Positions 38,437 through 50,429 of a DNA stretch of 64,000 nucleotides are shown in pieces. Source of the DNA: Lucifuga dentata (lineage: Eukaryota; Chordata; Actinopteri; Ophidiiformes; Bythitidae); contig VXCM01000470.1 of the NCBI GenBank assembly GCA_014773175.1, positions 124,001 through 188,000 on the forward strand, read 5' to 3'. The notes under the pieces were generated by a model, which was not told where the DNA came from, ran no database searches, and saw nothing but the letters and a program-made list of their open reading frames with translations. A program made the position numbers and the translations under genes. The first letter of the stretch is position 1; each line of letters begins with the position of its first letter.

Positions 38437-41095
38437 CACCCAGTTATGCCACCATAATCTGAATGTCAGTCAGCATAATTCAAAGCACTGTATGTAATAT
38501 TGTTTTGACTCAGATCATTTGCAGACAGTATAAAGGAAAAGGGCCTTTATGTGTTGATGAAGATGCTTTGATGTGTTGAAGTGAATTCAGGTCAGGGAAT
38601 CTGGTCAAAATCAGAATTCCAGTCAGAGGCGGATTCTGTGATTTGGGGAAAATGCAAGTGAGAGGCCTTTTCTTGACCCTTTCCATAACTGGAAATAATA
38701 TTGGTACTGAATTACGGTGCTATGTTCAGAGATGAAAAATGAGGAAAAGGCTGGTAGTGGCTGTTTAAAGCACAGACACTCTGAGAGGCTTTTAGCTGGT
38801 GGGTGGTTAAGCTTTACAGTGGAATGTTATCAGTTTCTTAGGACAGATTTTTGAACAAAGCTGGAGCTTGAATTGACAGTCGGTAGCGATTCTTCCTCCA
38901 TATTTGCTTATAAGTCCCAGATGGAGGACAGTCTCAGTATGCTGCTGTCTGATGTAGTGTGGGAGGACGTGCGGCAGAACCGAACCACGAATAGAGGACG
39001 AGAGGATGAGTTACTGTATAGAACTGGAGCAGTGAGGCTGTGAGACTTTGTGCCTCTTCTGTTGTCACAGGAAGAAAATCATCTGGTGTCATTATTATGG
39101 GGTAGATGTTCTCATCATATTTGTGGGTATTGTAGATACAGTAATTATCCTCAGGAACTCAGTTTAACCATTTAATACTGTATCTGTCTACACACATTTC
39201 TGCTGCTACCAAAAGCAGGAAAACAGCATTTTATGTGCAGCGTTAAGGTTCGCCTGCAGAGAAGTCTCATGGCGCTCCTGTTGAACCCGCAGATGAGGAG
39301 CATAAGAAAGATTCCATCACAGGATCCAGGGTGTCCAGGTTTGGAAGATGTAATAGTTTTGGCACTAAAAAGCATTGAACTTTTTGTAAGTGAAGGGAAG
39401 GAAGGGATAGTTTTTTAATGACCAGAGTCCAACTTACTTATACTCTCACTGACGTAGAGAGTAAGTTGTGTTATTGAGGTGCAATTTAGTTCTCAGTGTT
39501 CAAGTTTCTGAAATCATTACCCAAGGTCTTCTTCATATGCCCCATGGCCATTGTCCAGCCTGTTTTCTACTTTTCTCTGTCCTTAGTGTTGTGGAACATT
39601 GAGGTGAGTGACTGAAATGAACCTGCACAGACACATTGGTTTAGATTGTATCTAAAAATGTTTGATCTGATTGACGTTTGTGAATCTTTATTGCGCTCTT
39701 GCACATTTTCCTGCAATCTTCCCAGTAACCGTGACATGTTCCAGTTCCTTTTTCTCTAGGTAGAGCAAGCAAAATCAGACATAGTGTCTATGTGTGTGCA
39801 TGAATACTGTTGTTCTCAGATGGTGTCCTAGTCAGTGAATGCAGCTGGAGGCAGGATTTAAGAATTGGAAGATTTCTGCTTTTTTATTTGCATGTAGATT
39901 TCAATTGAACCATTTCATTGTCAACACCGCTATGCTTTGTGTTCTTCGGTCACTTTCATGCACTATTTTACTGAAGAGACAGAGCAAAGACATTTTGTCA
40001 TCCAGTGATTAAATCCAGTTCTAGAATGAGACATTCTTGTCCTTTTTCTGTTTGTCCTTTCTTTTATTATCTCTGTCAGAATGTAGATTAATCTTAAGAG
40101 ATTCTTTTAAGGGGCACTAGAGGACACAAGAAATATTTGGATGGGTTTTGCAATCAGCACAGATATTACAAGAAAAGATATTGCCAATACAAAATGTAAC
40201 AATCCATCATTCATGCAGCATGTGTGTTAGCGTGTGTGGATTCATAAGGAAGTTGAAAATAGATTGATAGAAAAATGAAATACTTCTGAGCACTCAGGTA
40301 TGACAACCTCTGTTGATATACTGTATTTACTTTATACACTGCAGGAATAGTTTAGAGAGAATTTACTATTTGTATTCCTGATTACCCAGAGTTACATTCT
40401 CCAAAGATGGATGTCTGGTCTAACTAAACTACATATTGTAATTTACATATTTATGAAGTCTCTATTAACAAATGGATTACTGGTAGATTATATCAAACTC
40501 TGAGCCCATTCAAAGCCAGAATAGATGAATACACATAATGTTTCAGAAAGAGAAGCTCCAGCTCTGCTGTAATTCTTAGAATTTTATATGTACTTGTGAA
40601 AAGAAAAATAATGACAGGCTGAAGTATCTCGAATCCTTCGCATACATTCAAACTGGATGTAGAGATAGGCATCCTTCAATTTCTATGACTCTGGGCAAAT
40701 ATTAAACCCACTTCAATACGCATACAACATTTTTTCATTTGAGGAATTTTGATTAAGACATTTAGTTATTTGTCACGTGTCCTTCTAATCCACTCATGGT
40801 AACGTCGCTTGCAGAAAAGATGAGAGAATGCAAATGTGCAGCATATCTGCCTCTACATTGAGCATGTGAGGCTCGAAGCACAATGACTGTTAAACCTCTT
40901 TGGAATGTATTCATTTCTGCTTTCGGCTGGGAGGCTCAGCAGGCTGTGAGAGCCAGCGGTGAATATTCTCAGCGCAGAGAGAAACGCTGGCATGCGTCTC
41001 ATTGGCATCGTGCAAACTGTAGTAACATGAGCCACATGGTTTGTACACAATCACCAATGACAGGAGCCATCATTATTTCACAGGGTGACCAGAAT

Positions 41096-41097
<2 letters not shown>

Positions 41098-41127
<30 letters not shown>

Positions 41128-41128
41128 N

Positions 41129-41160
<32 letters not shown>
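41098..41160. repeat. Poly-T followed by (CT)n
   Basis: A T-run with N at 41128, then CT dinucleotides that decay into cgctctcgct. Confidence 0.9.
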
Positions 41161-41162
<2 letters not shown>

Positions 41163-42232
41163 CTCGCTCTCTTTCTCCGCCTCTCTCTCGTTCATATACA
41201 ATGCAGCATAAGGATGTTAATGCTCTACTCTGTACTGGGATCGGGATCCCACAGTTCAGGCTTTCATGTGACGCCCACACGTCCACGCTTACATAATGCT
41301 GTAGTGGAATGGGGAAGCCACCTACAGCATGTAATTACCATAGAAACCATTTTATATCTAGAAAGCATTACTATCTTGTACATATTGATATGGGCTTTCA
41401 CTTCACACTATCAATAAGTATCTGTATGTAGAATCATGTCTGGTAGTCAAATTCTGTCTTTTTAATATTAAAAGATCTAAAATGTCTCTTTGATGGCACA
41501 TCAGATTCATAGTCATTGTCCTGTAACCTGACATGTGTTTGTATGTCAGAGCTTGATGTACTAAGAAGAATGAAAGCTTTCTGCTAATTTACTCAGCTAT
41601 GGCGTATACAGTACCTATTCTTCTATTGGTAAAATCTATAATATAGTGATGTAGAAGTACTACTACAGGCCATATTTACATTCAGAGTCATGGCATGTTT
41701 GGCTAAATCATAGATTGAGACTGTTAATGACTGCTTATGCCTGCATTATAGAGCTGATTCATCTTTGTTAATTTGTAGGGATAATTTTGGCACTAAATTA
41801 TTTTTATTTTACCATTCAGGACATCAGGCACGGAAGTGAAATGCTGTCAGATTTCCATGTCTTGACTTGTTAACAGTGTGGAATGAGCCAGTCAAGTCAT
41901 CATCAATGTTCTGCCAAACTGCAGCCAAAAGCAAAGCGAACATACTTTAAAGCCAAGGAACCATGGCTCATAATTATTTCCAGTGACTGACAAATCCTTA
42001 AAAACACTTTGATGGAGTCACAGCTGAAAAATAGTTAAAAAAAAAAAAAAAAAAAAAAAAATTCTTCATAAGAATTCTTTATCTGTATTTAAACTTAAAT
42101 GTGTTTAACAGAAAATAAGACAAATATGACACACAATCCACATTATTTAGGCAGATCTTGAATGGATTCATTTTTTTATGTTGTAGCTACTGTTTTAATA
42201 TTTGGATTACTCATAAATTTATGAGTTATGTT

Positions 42233-42234
<2 letters not shown>

Positions 42235-42287
<53 letters not shown>
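42235..42287. repeat. (GT)n microsatellite
   Basis: Uninterrupted GT dinucleotides. Confidence 0.95.
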
Positions 42288-42288
<1 letters not shown>

Positions 42289-42500
42289 CAATTCAGTTCA
42301 GTTCATTTCAGTTCAATTCAATAAATTTTATTTGTCCCCAAAGGGCAATTAAGAATGGCAGGCATATAGAAAACAGACATTATAAACAGACATTAAAATC
42401 AGACATTAACAGTTAAATACTGAGGTTAAGGAGGCGAACTGCCTCAGGAACAAATAACTTTCTCCTTCAGACTGTCGAGCATCTGATGCTCCGAAGGCAA
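42285..42500 (+). repeat. Teleost interspersed repeat fragment next to (GT)n
   Basis: After the (GT)n array, ttcaattcaataaattttat and ttgtccccaaagggcaatt resemble the ends of common fish retroposons, continuing as gactgtcgagcatctgatgc. The family assignment is uncertain. Confidence 0.4.
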
Positions 42501-43040
42501 TACATTTTTTGTGGATTATTTGTCTTTATATTAGAAATAGTGCCAAAAGCTCCAGAGGAATTTGTATCAAAATGAATTGATTAAATTAAGAGATGAATTG
42601 ATATGTGTTAAACACAAAGAGAATATGTGTAGACATGCTTTAAATAGCAGGAGGAGGAGGAGGAGGAGGATAAAAGGTGTGGAGCAACCCTAGTGAAAAG
42701 AGATGGCCTATGTAGTGCAGTGAGTCAACGTCAGAGTCGCTATCAAAATGCATCTCCTGCTGTAATCAAGGCCAGACTTCTTTTTAGAAAGCAATATCCA
42801 TGGAAACCGCACAGTGGGATTAGAAAGCACAGCGTTCCTACTTAACACAGACAAAAGTCAAAGAAGAAAGTTAGACTGTCAGGCAAAACAATGACATACA
42901 TATCGTGTCCTATATTAATAATGGCACACATGCCTCTCTGCAGATCTCATCACTGCGTTGGGTGTTTCCTCAACAGCTTTTTGCATTGAGGGTATTGATC
43001 TGTTTATGGAGCCACGTTCTGCTTCTGCCTCTCTGCTCTT

Positions 43041-43042
<2 letters not shown>

Positions 43043-43084
<42 letters not shown>
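43043..43084. repeat. (GA)n microsatellite
   Basis: Uninterrupted GA dinucleotides. Confidence 0.95.
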
Positions 43085-43089
<5 letters not shown>

Positions 43090-43297
43090 TGTGAAGAATA
43101 ACCTTTTTTTTAAGCCTACTTCACACCATTTTCTAATTCAATAACTTCCTCTTTAGGCGTGTTATAAATGTGCTGATGTCTTTAGCACATTACAGATTTC
43201 CTAGGATATCCCTCCTCCCCGGGTGGGTGACAAGGTTTGAAAAAGTCTCAACAGCACATTGGTGTATTTGGAACTGTTTCTCCGTTCGATTTCATGC

Positions 43298-43390
43298 TGA
43301 CGTCACTTGGGAGTGTTGAGTTCTGCGCCGCAGTCGGTCCTGAGATGAATGCACAATATTTAAATCTAGCCTACCTGGTTCTCTCACTCC
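43298..43390. promoter_or_regulatory. CRE with GC-rich segment and TATA-like site
   Basis: TGACGTCA (43298-43305) is followed by a CpG-bearing stretch including the palindrome CTGCGCCGCAG (43322-43332) and then TATTTAAA near 43359. The arrangement resembles a compact promoter or enhancer 1.9 kb upstream of the alternative dlg4 first exon. No open reading frame follows it. Confidence 0.35.
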
Positions 43391-43425
43391 ACCCTGTGGG
43401 CTCAGTAAGGCAGCACACTGTTAGA

Positions 43426-43433
43426 CACACACA

Positions 43434-43487
<54 letters not shown>
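43426..43487. repeat. (CA)n-(GA)n compound microsatellite
   Basis: CA dinucleotides switch directly to GA dinucleotides. Confidence 0.95.
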
Positions 43488-43490
<3 letters not shown>

Positions 43491-43683
43491 AAGCATTACA
43501 AATGAAAACTTCTGAGATGAGATATTTGTCTTTCGAAAAATGTGAGGCTTTGTCGTATTGGTTTTGACATAATGATTGTTGATATGGAATGAAAACTCAA
43601 CTGTAGTGGATTTGTTTAACAATATTTGTTAGCTGCAGTTGTATTATAGGTGTGTGTATTCTGTGAATGTTTAGCTTCACATA

Positions 43684-44059
43684 CAGTGGGGTCCAAAAGT
43701 CTGAGACCTCATTGAAAGTCTGTGATGTTTTCCATGTAAATTTGGAAATAATCAGAAACATCTTGTGACATCACAAGAAGCTCTTTGGAACATTGTCAAA
43801 TCATGCTGGGACAACTTGGGTTATCAGTCATCAGGTGGAGTCCATGCCGTTTCGACTGTATGCTGTCATTAAAGCAAAAGGGGGCATATACCAAATACTA
43901 AGATATTTTGAAATTCATGTACATTTTTCAAAAACGGAACTTGTCACTCAAATTGTTAAGATGATATTATCATTTTTAATGAAACATATTGTATTAAATT
44001 CAAAAAGAATGCAAAATAGAAGCATTTTCACAGTGGTCGCAGACTTTTGGATCCCACTG
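43684..44059 (+). mobile_element. Tc1/mariner remnant with both TIRs
   Basis: The element begins CAGTGGGGTCCAAAAGTCTG and ends with the inverted copy (CAGTGGGATCCAAAAGTCTG on the other strand); the 25-base termini match at 23 positions. TA dinucleotides flank both ends, the Tc1/mariner target-site duplication. The middle carries the decayed transposase C-terminus (ALWNIVKSCWDN, then VESMPFRLYAVIKAKGG), so most of the transposase gene is deleted. It is not autonomous. Confidence 0.88.
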
Positions 44060-44566
44060 TATCTGTGTTTGTGTTTGAAACATTAAAGTAAAACCAATAG
44101 ATATGACTTTAATTTAACTGTAAGACTAATTATTTAAGTCCACAGCGATCAACCCAAATTATTCACTCAACACAAGTCAACCCCAATTAACACTGAAGTT
44201 TAGCTCTGAGGTCTTTTAAGGATTTAGTTCTGCTTTGCACTCTTCCAGCAGCTCTTATATGATGATTGGTCTTACTGCTGTATGGCTCATAATAAGTCAG
44301 GGTCAAAACATGCTATTCTGAGTGATACAGGGGGAATTGTGGGATTATTAAAAGTACAACTTTAAATAAGAAGTAACAACAATAGGGTTTGCAGTATACA
44401 TTTTATTACAATTGTATCAAATGGAGATACTGTGTGACTTTCATGCGATATTTGAGCTCATTTACAAAACTCTGCTAGTCAAAAGCCATAAGCTTGAGTG
44501 AGTGTTAAGCAGATACATTAGTACAAATTGAAGCTTTCAAGTGTTGTCCACTGGTATGAAAATCGC

Positions 44567-44587
44567 TTCAGCACCTTGGACAGATTC
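44567..44587 (+). promoter_or_regulatory. RE1/NRSE (REST binding site) match
   Basis: The sequence has TTCAGCACC, a two-base spacer and GGACAG, followed by ATTC. Both half-sites of the canonical 21-bp RE1 and their normal spacing are intact; the mismatches to the usual consensus are the two spacer bases and three of the last four bases. REST represses neuronal genes in non-neuronal cells. The site is about 650 bp upstream of the alternative dlg4 start at 45236, which suggests neuron-restricted control of that promoter. Binding is inferred. Confidence 0.7.
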
Positions 44588-44768
44588 TCATACATTTCTC
44601 TGCTGATCCAAGTGGGGGCGCACTAATCACACTAACGTTTGTGTTTAACCTGATTGATTGATGTGGCATAAATACAAATCTCTCAGGTTTTATTGCTTTA
44701 AATTGGGTGTTTGGTGATACAGTTAAATCCCACTAACAATGTTTTATTTGCATTTCATAGCCATTTAT

Positions 44769-44775
44769 TTATTTA

Positions 44776-44819
<44 letters not shown>

Positions 44820-44880
44820 ATAATAGTACCGGTGGGGTCTGTCTTAAGATTCCAGCTGCGCGTAGAGTACACACTTTACG

Positions 44881-44922
<42 letters not shown>
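44769..44922. repeat. (TTAC)n and (GA)n arrays
   Basis: (TTAC)n occupies 44769-44819 and (GA)n 44884-44922. Both lie between the RE1 match and the alternative dlg4 exon. Confidence 0.9.
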
Positions 44923-44924
<2 letters not shown>

Positions 44925-44939
44925 CCAGTGTAAAGCCAT

Positions 44940-45235
44940 AAAGGACAACATGAAGTCAGGGTACAGAGAGCAGTGGACGCTCTCACTTGACAAACATGCA
45001 CGATCTAAAGTTGCATAATTGGACCTGAGTACCGGTACGGTAACGTTTTAACTGGGCATCTCACCTTAAAACCGGCATCACCACCCCCTTTTCTCTCTCT
45101 GCCTGCTTGGGTCTAATTGCACCGTTGATCTGACGGTACGACGGCGGAGCGGCGAGCTCTGGTGTGCGCGGTGTGCTGTGAGGCTTTGGGCTGATGTCTC
45201 TGCCTGTCAGGAATTTAAAGTGTCTCTCTCCGGTC
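44940..45235 (+). promoter_or_regulatory. Internal promoter/5'UTR region for the alternative dlg4 first exon
   Basis: This stretch is CpG-enriched (for example gacggtacgacggcggagcg near 45133) compared with the AT-rich intron around it, and it leads straight into the MCQCK exon. It has no obvious TATA box at a standard distance. Its role as a promoter is inferred from the start exon that follows. Confidence 0.5.
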
Positions 45236-45295
45236 ATGTGCCAGTGTAAGGTCATCTGCAGCAACCGGACCCTGTCTCTCATGTTCGGCTGCAAG
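45236..45295 (+). CDS. dlg4: dlg4 alternative first exon (MCQCK N-terminus, DLG2-like isoform)
   Basis: Twenty codons read MCQCKVICSN then RTLSLMFGCK, ending in AAG before a consensus donor (gtaaga). The peptide is closely similar to an alternative N-terminus that I recall for the paralogue DLG2/PSD-93 (pattern MxCxCKVxCxNxTLSLMFGCK), which also splices to a KYRYQDE exon. It ends in phase 0 and would join exon 2 in frame, replacing MDCLCIVTTK. Cys2, Cys4, Cys8 and Cys19 are candidates for palmitoylation by analogy with the CxC motifs of PSD-95 and PSD-93; this is inference. The ATG has G at -3. An in-frame ATG 14 codons upstream (45194) has a weaker context. The surrounding 44.95-45.45 kb is CpG-richer than the rest of the intron, which fits an internal promoter, and an RE1-type silencer lies 0.65 kb upstream. 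Confidence 0.85.
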
Positions 45296-48200
45296 GTAAG
45301 ACCGGGGAGCAGCTGGTGGTTGCAGCAGCGACCGCTAGCTGCACGGTGTGGGACTGGGAGTCTTTGGAAATCTCTTAAAATGAACAAATGGTGCGTTCAG
45401 GGTTACGATATACGCTCGTATTGCTTTTCACCCAGTTTGAATGAGCTCCTCCTGCAGGAATTAGTGCAGCGATCACACCGCTTAGCTTCAGTTAGCTGCT
45501 GTAGTATTCACACCATCACATCAGCGCCTGGTCGATGTGTATGGCCTGTTTCCAGGGTTCATCTACACAGTATAAGCTAGAGCTTGTACTCCCTTGACTC
45601 TAAGGGATAATCATGGATGTCTGTTAAAGATAGTTCTAGTGCACCATTAACTATGCATGAATGGAGCACCATTCACTGTCAGATTTCTCCATCCTACATG
45701 AGGGTAACTCATATAAATCTAACCATGCTGTTTTTTTGTTTGTTTGTTTTTTTTTGCTTTGAATCCCAGCAAAGTATAAAGTATATGCTTTTGACCTTGG
45801 CTAATGTACTTTATCCCTCAGGGCCACTTAAATATCATTCATCATCAGAGTAACAGAATACTGCAAGTGCAGCTTTATCTCAGCTTCAAGTCAGGTAACA
45901 TGAACAGTGTCGCTGTTGTGTACAATCTGGTGACAAATCAGAATGAGGCACTTGCTTTATGCAATAACTCCTCCCTCTGTGAAGCTTCTAATGTTCAGTT
46001 TTCATAATACTGTGGGAAAGAGGAATTGATTCAACTCTGGTCATTTTTGAGGCCATATTTTGAAATATAAGTAAGAGGTTTTTCTAATAATTGCCCTCTT
46101 CTTGTATCTAAATGGGGATAAAAAAAAAAAAAAAAAAANCACCATTCAGTATGATGCAAGCCAATAAGTACCACAGTGCAACCTGAAAATTATAACCCTC
46201 ACCAAGATGTATTTCAGTGAATGTGCATTTTATTGCACATTTAAAGGCTACAGAATCTGTTTTATTTGTGTTAATTGTGTCTGTGGAACATCACATTATG
46301 CCTATAATGCTAAATGGGACAAGCTGATTTTTTCTATCTATTATGATGAGAATCATCATAATCTAGATATCATTCATCCTCTTTCCTCCCTCCCAGTTTG
46401 GGGTGTCTCTGGTACCTGCTTTGAGGTTTTCTCCACATGGCACTCAGTTACACTATTTTCCACAATCTGTCAGCTGTGTGTGTGTCCAGGTCTGGTTATG
46501 CTGGCCCGTTATGCTTGGAATCTGCCAAAGTGTGTGTGTGTGTACAGTCTAGTATACTGTACAGTGCTGTGGATAACTTGTCACTGACAGTATTGGTTTT
46601 GCCTCCCTGTTCGATCTTGCTCCCAGTCGCAGATTCAGTTCCTGTTTAAAATGGTTTTCATTAGTTATGTATCATTACAAAGGAAGTCGCTAAATGTTTT
46701 TTAATTACATTTTATTGTTATAGATAATTGCTGATCATGATTGTTTTTACAGTTGTCTGGGGGGAGATCCATTTCTATATTTGGGAGATACTGCTGTGTG
46801 TTTGCTTTATTTGAAAGGGTGGTCCTGCTGTGCTGAATATTGAGCGTAGCATAGATATTCCCATGCGTCCTTGTGCTTCTGATCTTCCTCCACATCCCCA
46901 ACCAAGATGCTTCCTCCATGGATGACATTAAAATTCTCCTCCCACTGAATCAAGCTGGCTCTACATTCATCATGACCAGTGAAATGTAACTCCATGACAA
47001 CTGGAATTCAAAATGGGACCAATTAAAACTTCCTGGTTTGCAATATGTCATGCAGGTTTGAATGGATTTTAGCTGAGTTCAGCTCATCTCACTTATGATC
47101 CCATACCTCTGATAAATGTTTATAGTCAAACTTTGATTTTTAACCAATATTCTTGTCTTTTCATCATGCCACGATACATTCTGTTTAGTATCTCCTGTAA
47201 TTTAATCATCACTTAAAGATTATTTAAACTGTTATTAGTGGTAGCAGTTCTCGTATTTCCTTCCTGCATGTGCACATATTAGCCTTGAACCCATATGTAT
47301 TTCATCAGAGATCACGGTTTCCTGCAGGTTCAGCATCTCTTACACAGCCAGTGTTCACTCTGTCACACTCTCAAGGTTGGTTGTTAATGGTAATAGTGGG
47401 ATTTTAGTTATTTATTTTAGTAGATGTTAAATGTTTGTGCTCCAGGGATATGCTTTCATTGTTTGTCCCTCTCTATCGTTTTCATAATTTTTCCATCACA
47501 TTCCAGCTCATATGTTTTTATGTTACTATAGCGATATAAAAGTGTTCATTTCTCAAGCTGATTTTCCAAGGTTATTACTTATGGAGCTTCTAGGTCATTT
47601 TAAAGTCTTGTTTAAAAGTGTTATGTGGTTGGAAGTATTCAGTTTAATGTACTCTTTTATATTTAATGCTTATTGATGGCCTCATAACATTTCATCAGGA
47701 TAAACCACCTCAGTCAAGTTTGTCTTTAAGATACTACAGCACTTTGAAGGCCGTACAATGTAAACTTGGCAAAGGAAGCAGGTTAAAAGGAAACCGAGCA
47801 TCGTTGTAATTAATGATTTACGACTTAGGGAGCCAGTGTGACTCCAGTTCAATATTGAGATCAATGATCATGTCCCCCTGAGAATTCATCCCTATGTCTT
47901 TACTGGAAAATGGACAGGAAAATGACCGGCTGTCACCCATTATCAGCCAGCAATCAAATGATCTGGAGTAATGATGTAGAAGACATCAGATGATGGTGTC
48001 AGCGCACAGGTGGCAGTGCAATGTTCAGTTGTATGCTTGTGCATGAGGCAATAGTTTAGCATTTTGTGGTTGTTGTTACTAGTTTCACAGCATCACAATC
48101 ACATATAGATTTGACCTATTTCATCCTCACATTGTCTTTGTTTGCACTGATCCCCAACTGTGAGAACAAGCTTGAACAAGTGTGGTGACAACAGTGTGTG

Positions 48201-49005
48201 TGTGGCAGTGGATATTTACTGACGTCCAAGTGTTAAATGGAAGCAGTCAGGGTCATCTCCAACTTTAGCCAGCTTATTTTTCCCGACTTATCTCCTGTCA
48301 TATGCTGCAGATGGCAATGTGTGAGCAATTAGTGCGGGTTGTACGTGAAAATAGCAAACAAACAGTTGCATACTGAGATGATAAAATACAGTACAAAACT
48401 GTTCTTATATCTAAACGCAAACGGTTAAGAGGAAAATGATCACAGCAACCTATGAAAAGTAGCTGTTGAGGGTAAAACACCAGCTTCCTGATGGCATGAC
48501 CATAGCAGAGCTTGACATTAGGCATTTGATGACTTATGGGGATGAACATGGAGACTCAAAATTTTCAAACCTGATTCTTTGTAATCTGCAATCAATTAAG
48601 TTGAATAACCTTTCTTTTTTTTTTTTTTTTTTNTTTTTTTTTTTTTTTTTATTACCTGCTTTTCCACAACCTGGAGATGATGAACATGTCAAAGCTGCAG
48701 AAATGATGGTGTATTATTAGAAAACCACTCGCTAGCCCCATTTTACAGAGTCACGAGTGCAGTTTACACTATGTTTACACCATGGGTACTTTTCATTTTC
48801 TCTTCTCTGAACAGTCAAAAATATTTTCTAAAAAATACCACCTCACTTAGCATCTGGCACAGATGCATCATCAGCCTTTGAAATCTAAATTGGCTGGAAA
48901 TTGCAACTCAGATAGAATCAAAGTATCACGTGCTTTATGTAGAATGCAAAGAATACATCTTTAATTTCTTAGACAGCATATTTCCAAAAGCAAAAAAAAA
49001 AAAAA

Positions 49006-49167
49006 NNNNNNNNNNNNNNNNNNNNNNNNNNNNNNNNNNNNNNNNNNNNNNNNNNNNNNNNNNNNNNNNNNNNNNNNNNNNNNNNNNNNNNNNNNNNNNN
49101 NNNNNNNNNNNNNNNNNNNNNNNNNNNNNNNNNNNNNNNNNNNNNNNNNNNNNNNNNNNNNNNNNNN
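49006..49167. other. Assembly gap (162 N)
   Basis: A run of undetermined bases lies between a poly-A tract and a (CA)n array. All translations across it are meaningless. Confidence 0.99.
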
Positions 49168-49198
<31 letters not shown>

Positions 49199-49783
49199 TT
49201 TTATACATAAAATGAACTCCTTATGTTTTGTCTGTTGTGGGTATCTGTGTTTATGTGGATGTTACATTGATTTTTAATATGAGGAGTGTATTATTTTAAT
49301 GTATATTTATGCAAAGCATTGACAATTCCCATAAATGAACTGCTGACTCCCACATTTATTTTACTGATTGCCAAAAAGAATTGTAGACAGTCCAAGATTT
49401 TCAATTAGGTTTTTTTTTTTTTTTTTTTTTTTTTTTGCTCACAAGAATGAAGAAGATGATTATATATGTCTGCCTGCATCAAAGCATAAAAGGAAACACA
49501 AAGACATTAAAATTCACCTTTGCTTTAGCATATGTTTCTTGCCAGTGGATCCTTTCACCAGTCTTACTTTGCTGTCTGTTAAAATGGCTTCTCCTCACAT
49601 GTTTGTGTGTGTGTGTGGACACACACAGTGGTGGGGGGGAGGTGTAACTCTTGTATGAAACACTCCAGTTGCATATGTGCAACATACATAATAATGTAGG
49701 TTCTCAGCATAAAAATGGTGTGTGCATGCTTGTGTGGACAGAGGGGGGGAGGGGATGAAAGCATGATCAAGAGTACTGAGCGA

Positions 49784-49787
<4 letters not shown>

Positions 49788-49855
<68 letters not shown>
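49788..49855. repeat. (GT)n-(GA)n compound microsatellite
   Basis: GT dinucleotides switch to GA dinucleotides near 49829. Confidence 0.95.
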
Positions 49856-49860
<5 letters not shown>

Positions 49861-50429
49861 ACTGTGAAGACAGATGAAGGGAGGTATAGTAGTGTGAGGT
49901 GTGTGAATATGGAGCAACATTTTCTCATGATGTTCACATGATATTGAATGAAAAGCAAAACCTCATATAAGTCTTCTGAAAAGTAATGTTTTGTGTCAGT
50001 TTTGTCAGGTTAAGGTTTTTTGTATAAAATTTAAGATAAGGTTTTGTTCATGCTTTAAATTAATTTACTTTTTTCTTGTTTCTTCCACTCTGTTTCCTCA
50101 GAAAACAGCAGATGAAAGATGAAAACTTGCCTTTATAGCCACAACCCACAACATGAACACAGCCAAGCACCCACTATGGCACTATTAACATGACTCCAAT
50201 CAGATTATTAAATTTGAGGATGATACATCTGTGTGGGTTTCATCAATGCCAGTGATGAATCATCCTACAGAAAATTGCTTCAAGCATTTGGGTGTGTTTG
50301 AATAGTGTTTTCTTGCAATAAATTAGGAAATTCAATATAAAATCCTTCACAGGTTACATATTACACCTGTTATTTGAAATAAAATGGATCATAGTTTATC
50401 ACCTTCATGTCTAAAATGCAAGAGAAAGG

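Noticed and set aside
43793..44086. 97-codon frame as a host gene
   Set aside because: Its recognisable part (VESMPFRLYAVIKAKGG) is the tail of a Tc1 transposase; the rest is element and flank.
48930..49277. Frames across 49006-49167
   Set aside because: They consist mostly of undetermined bases.
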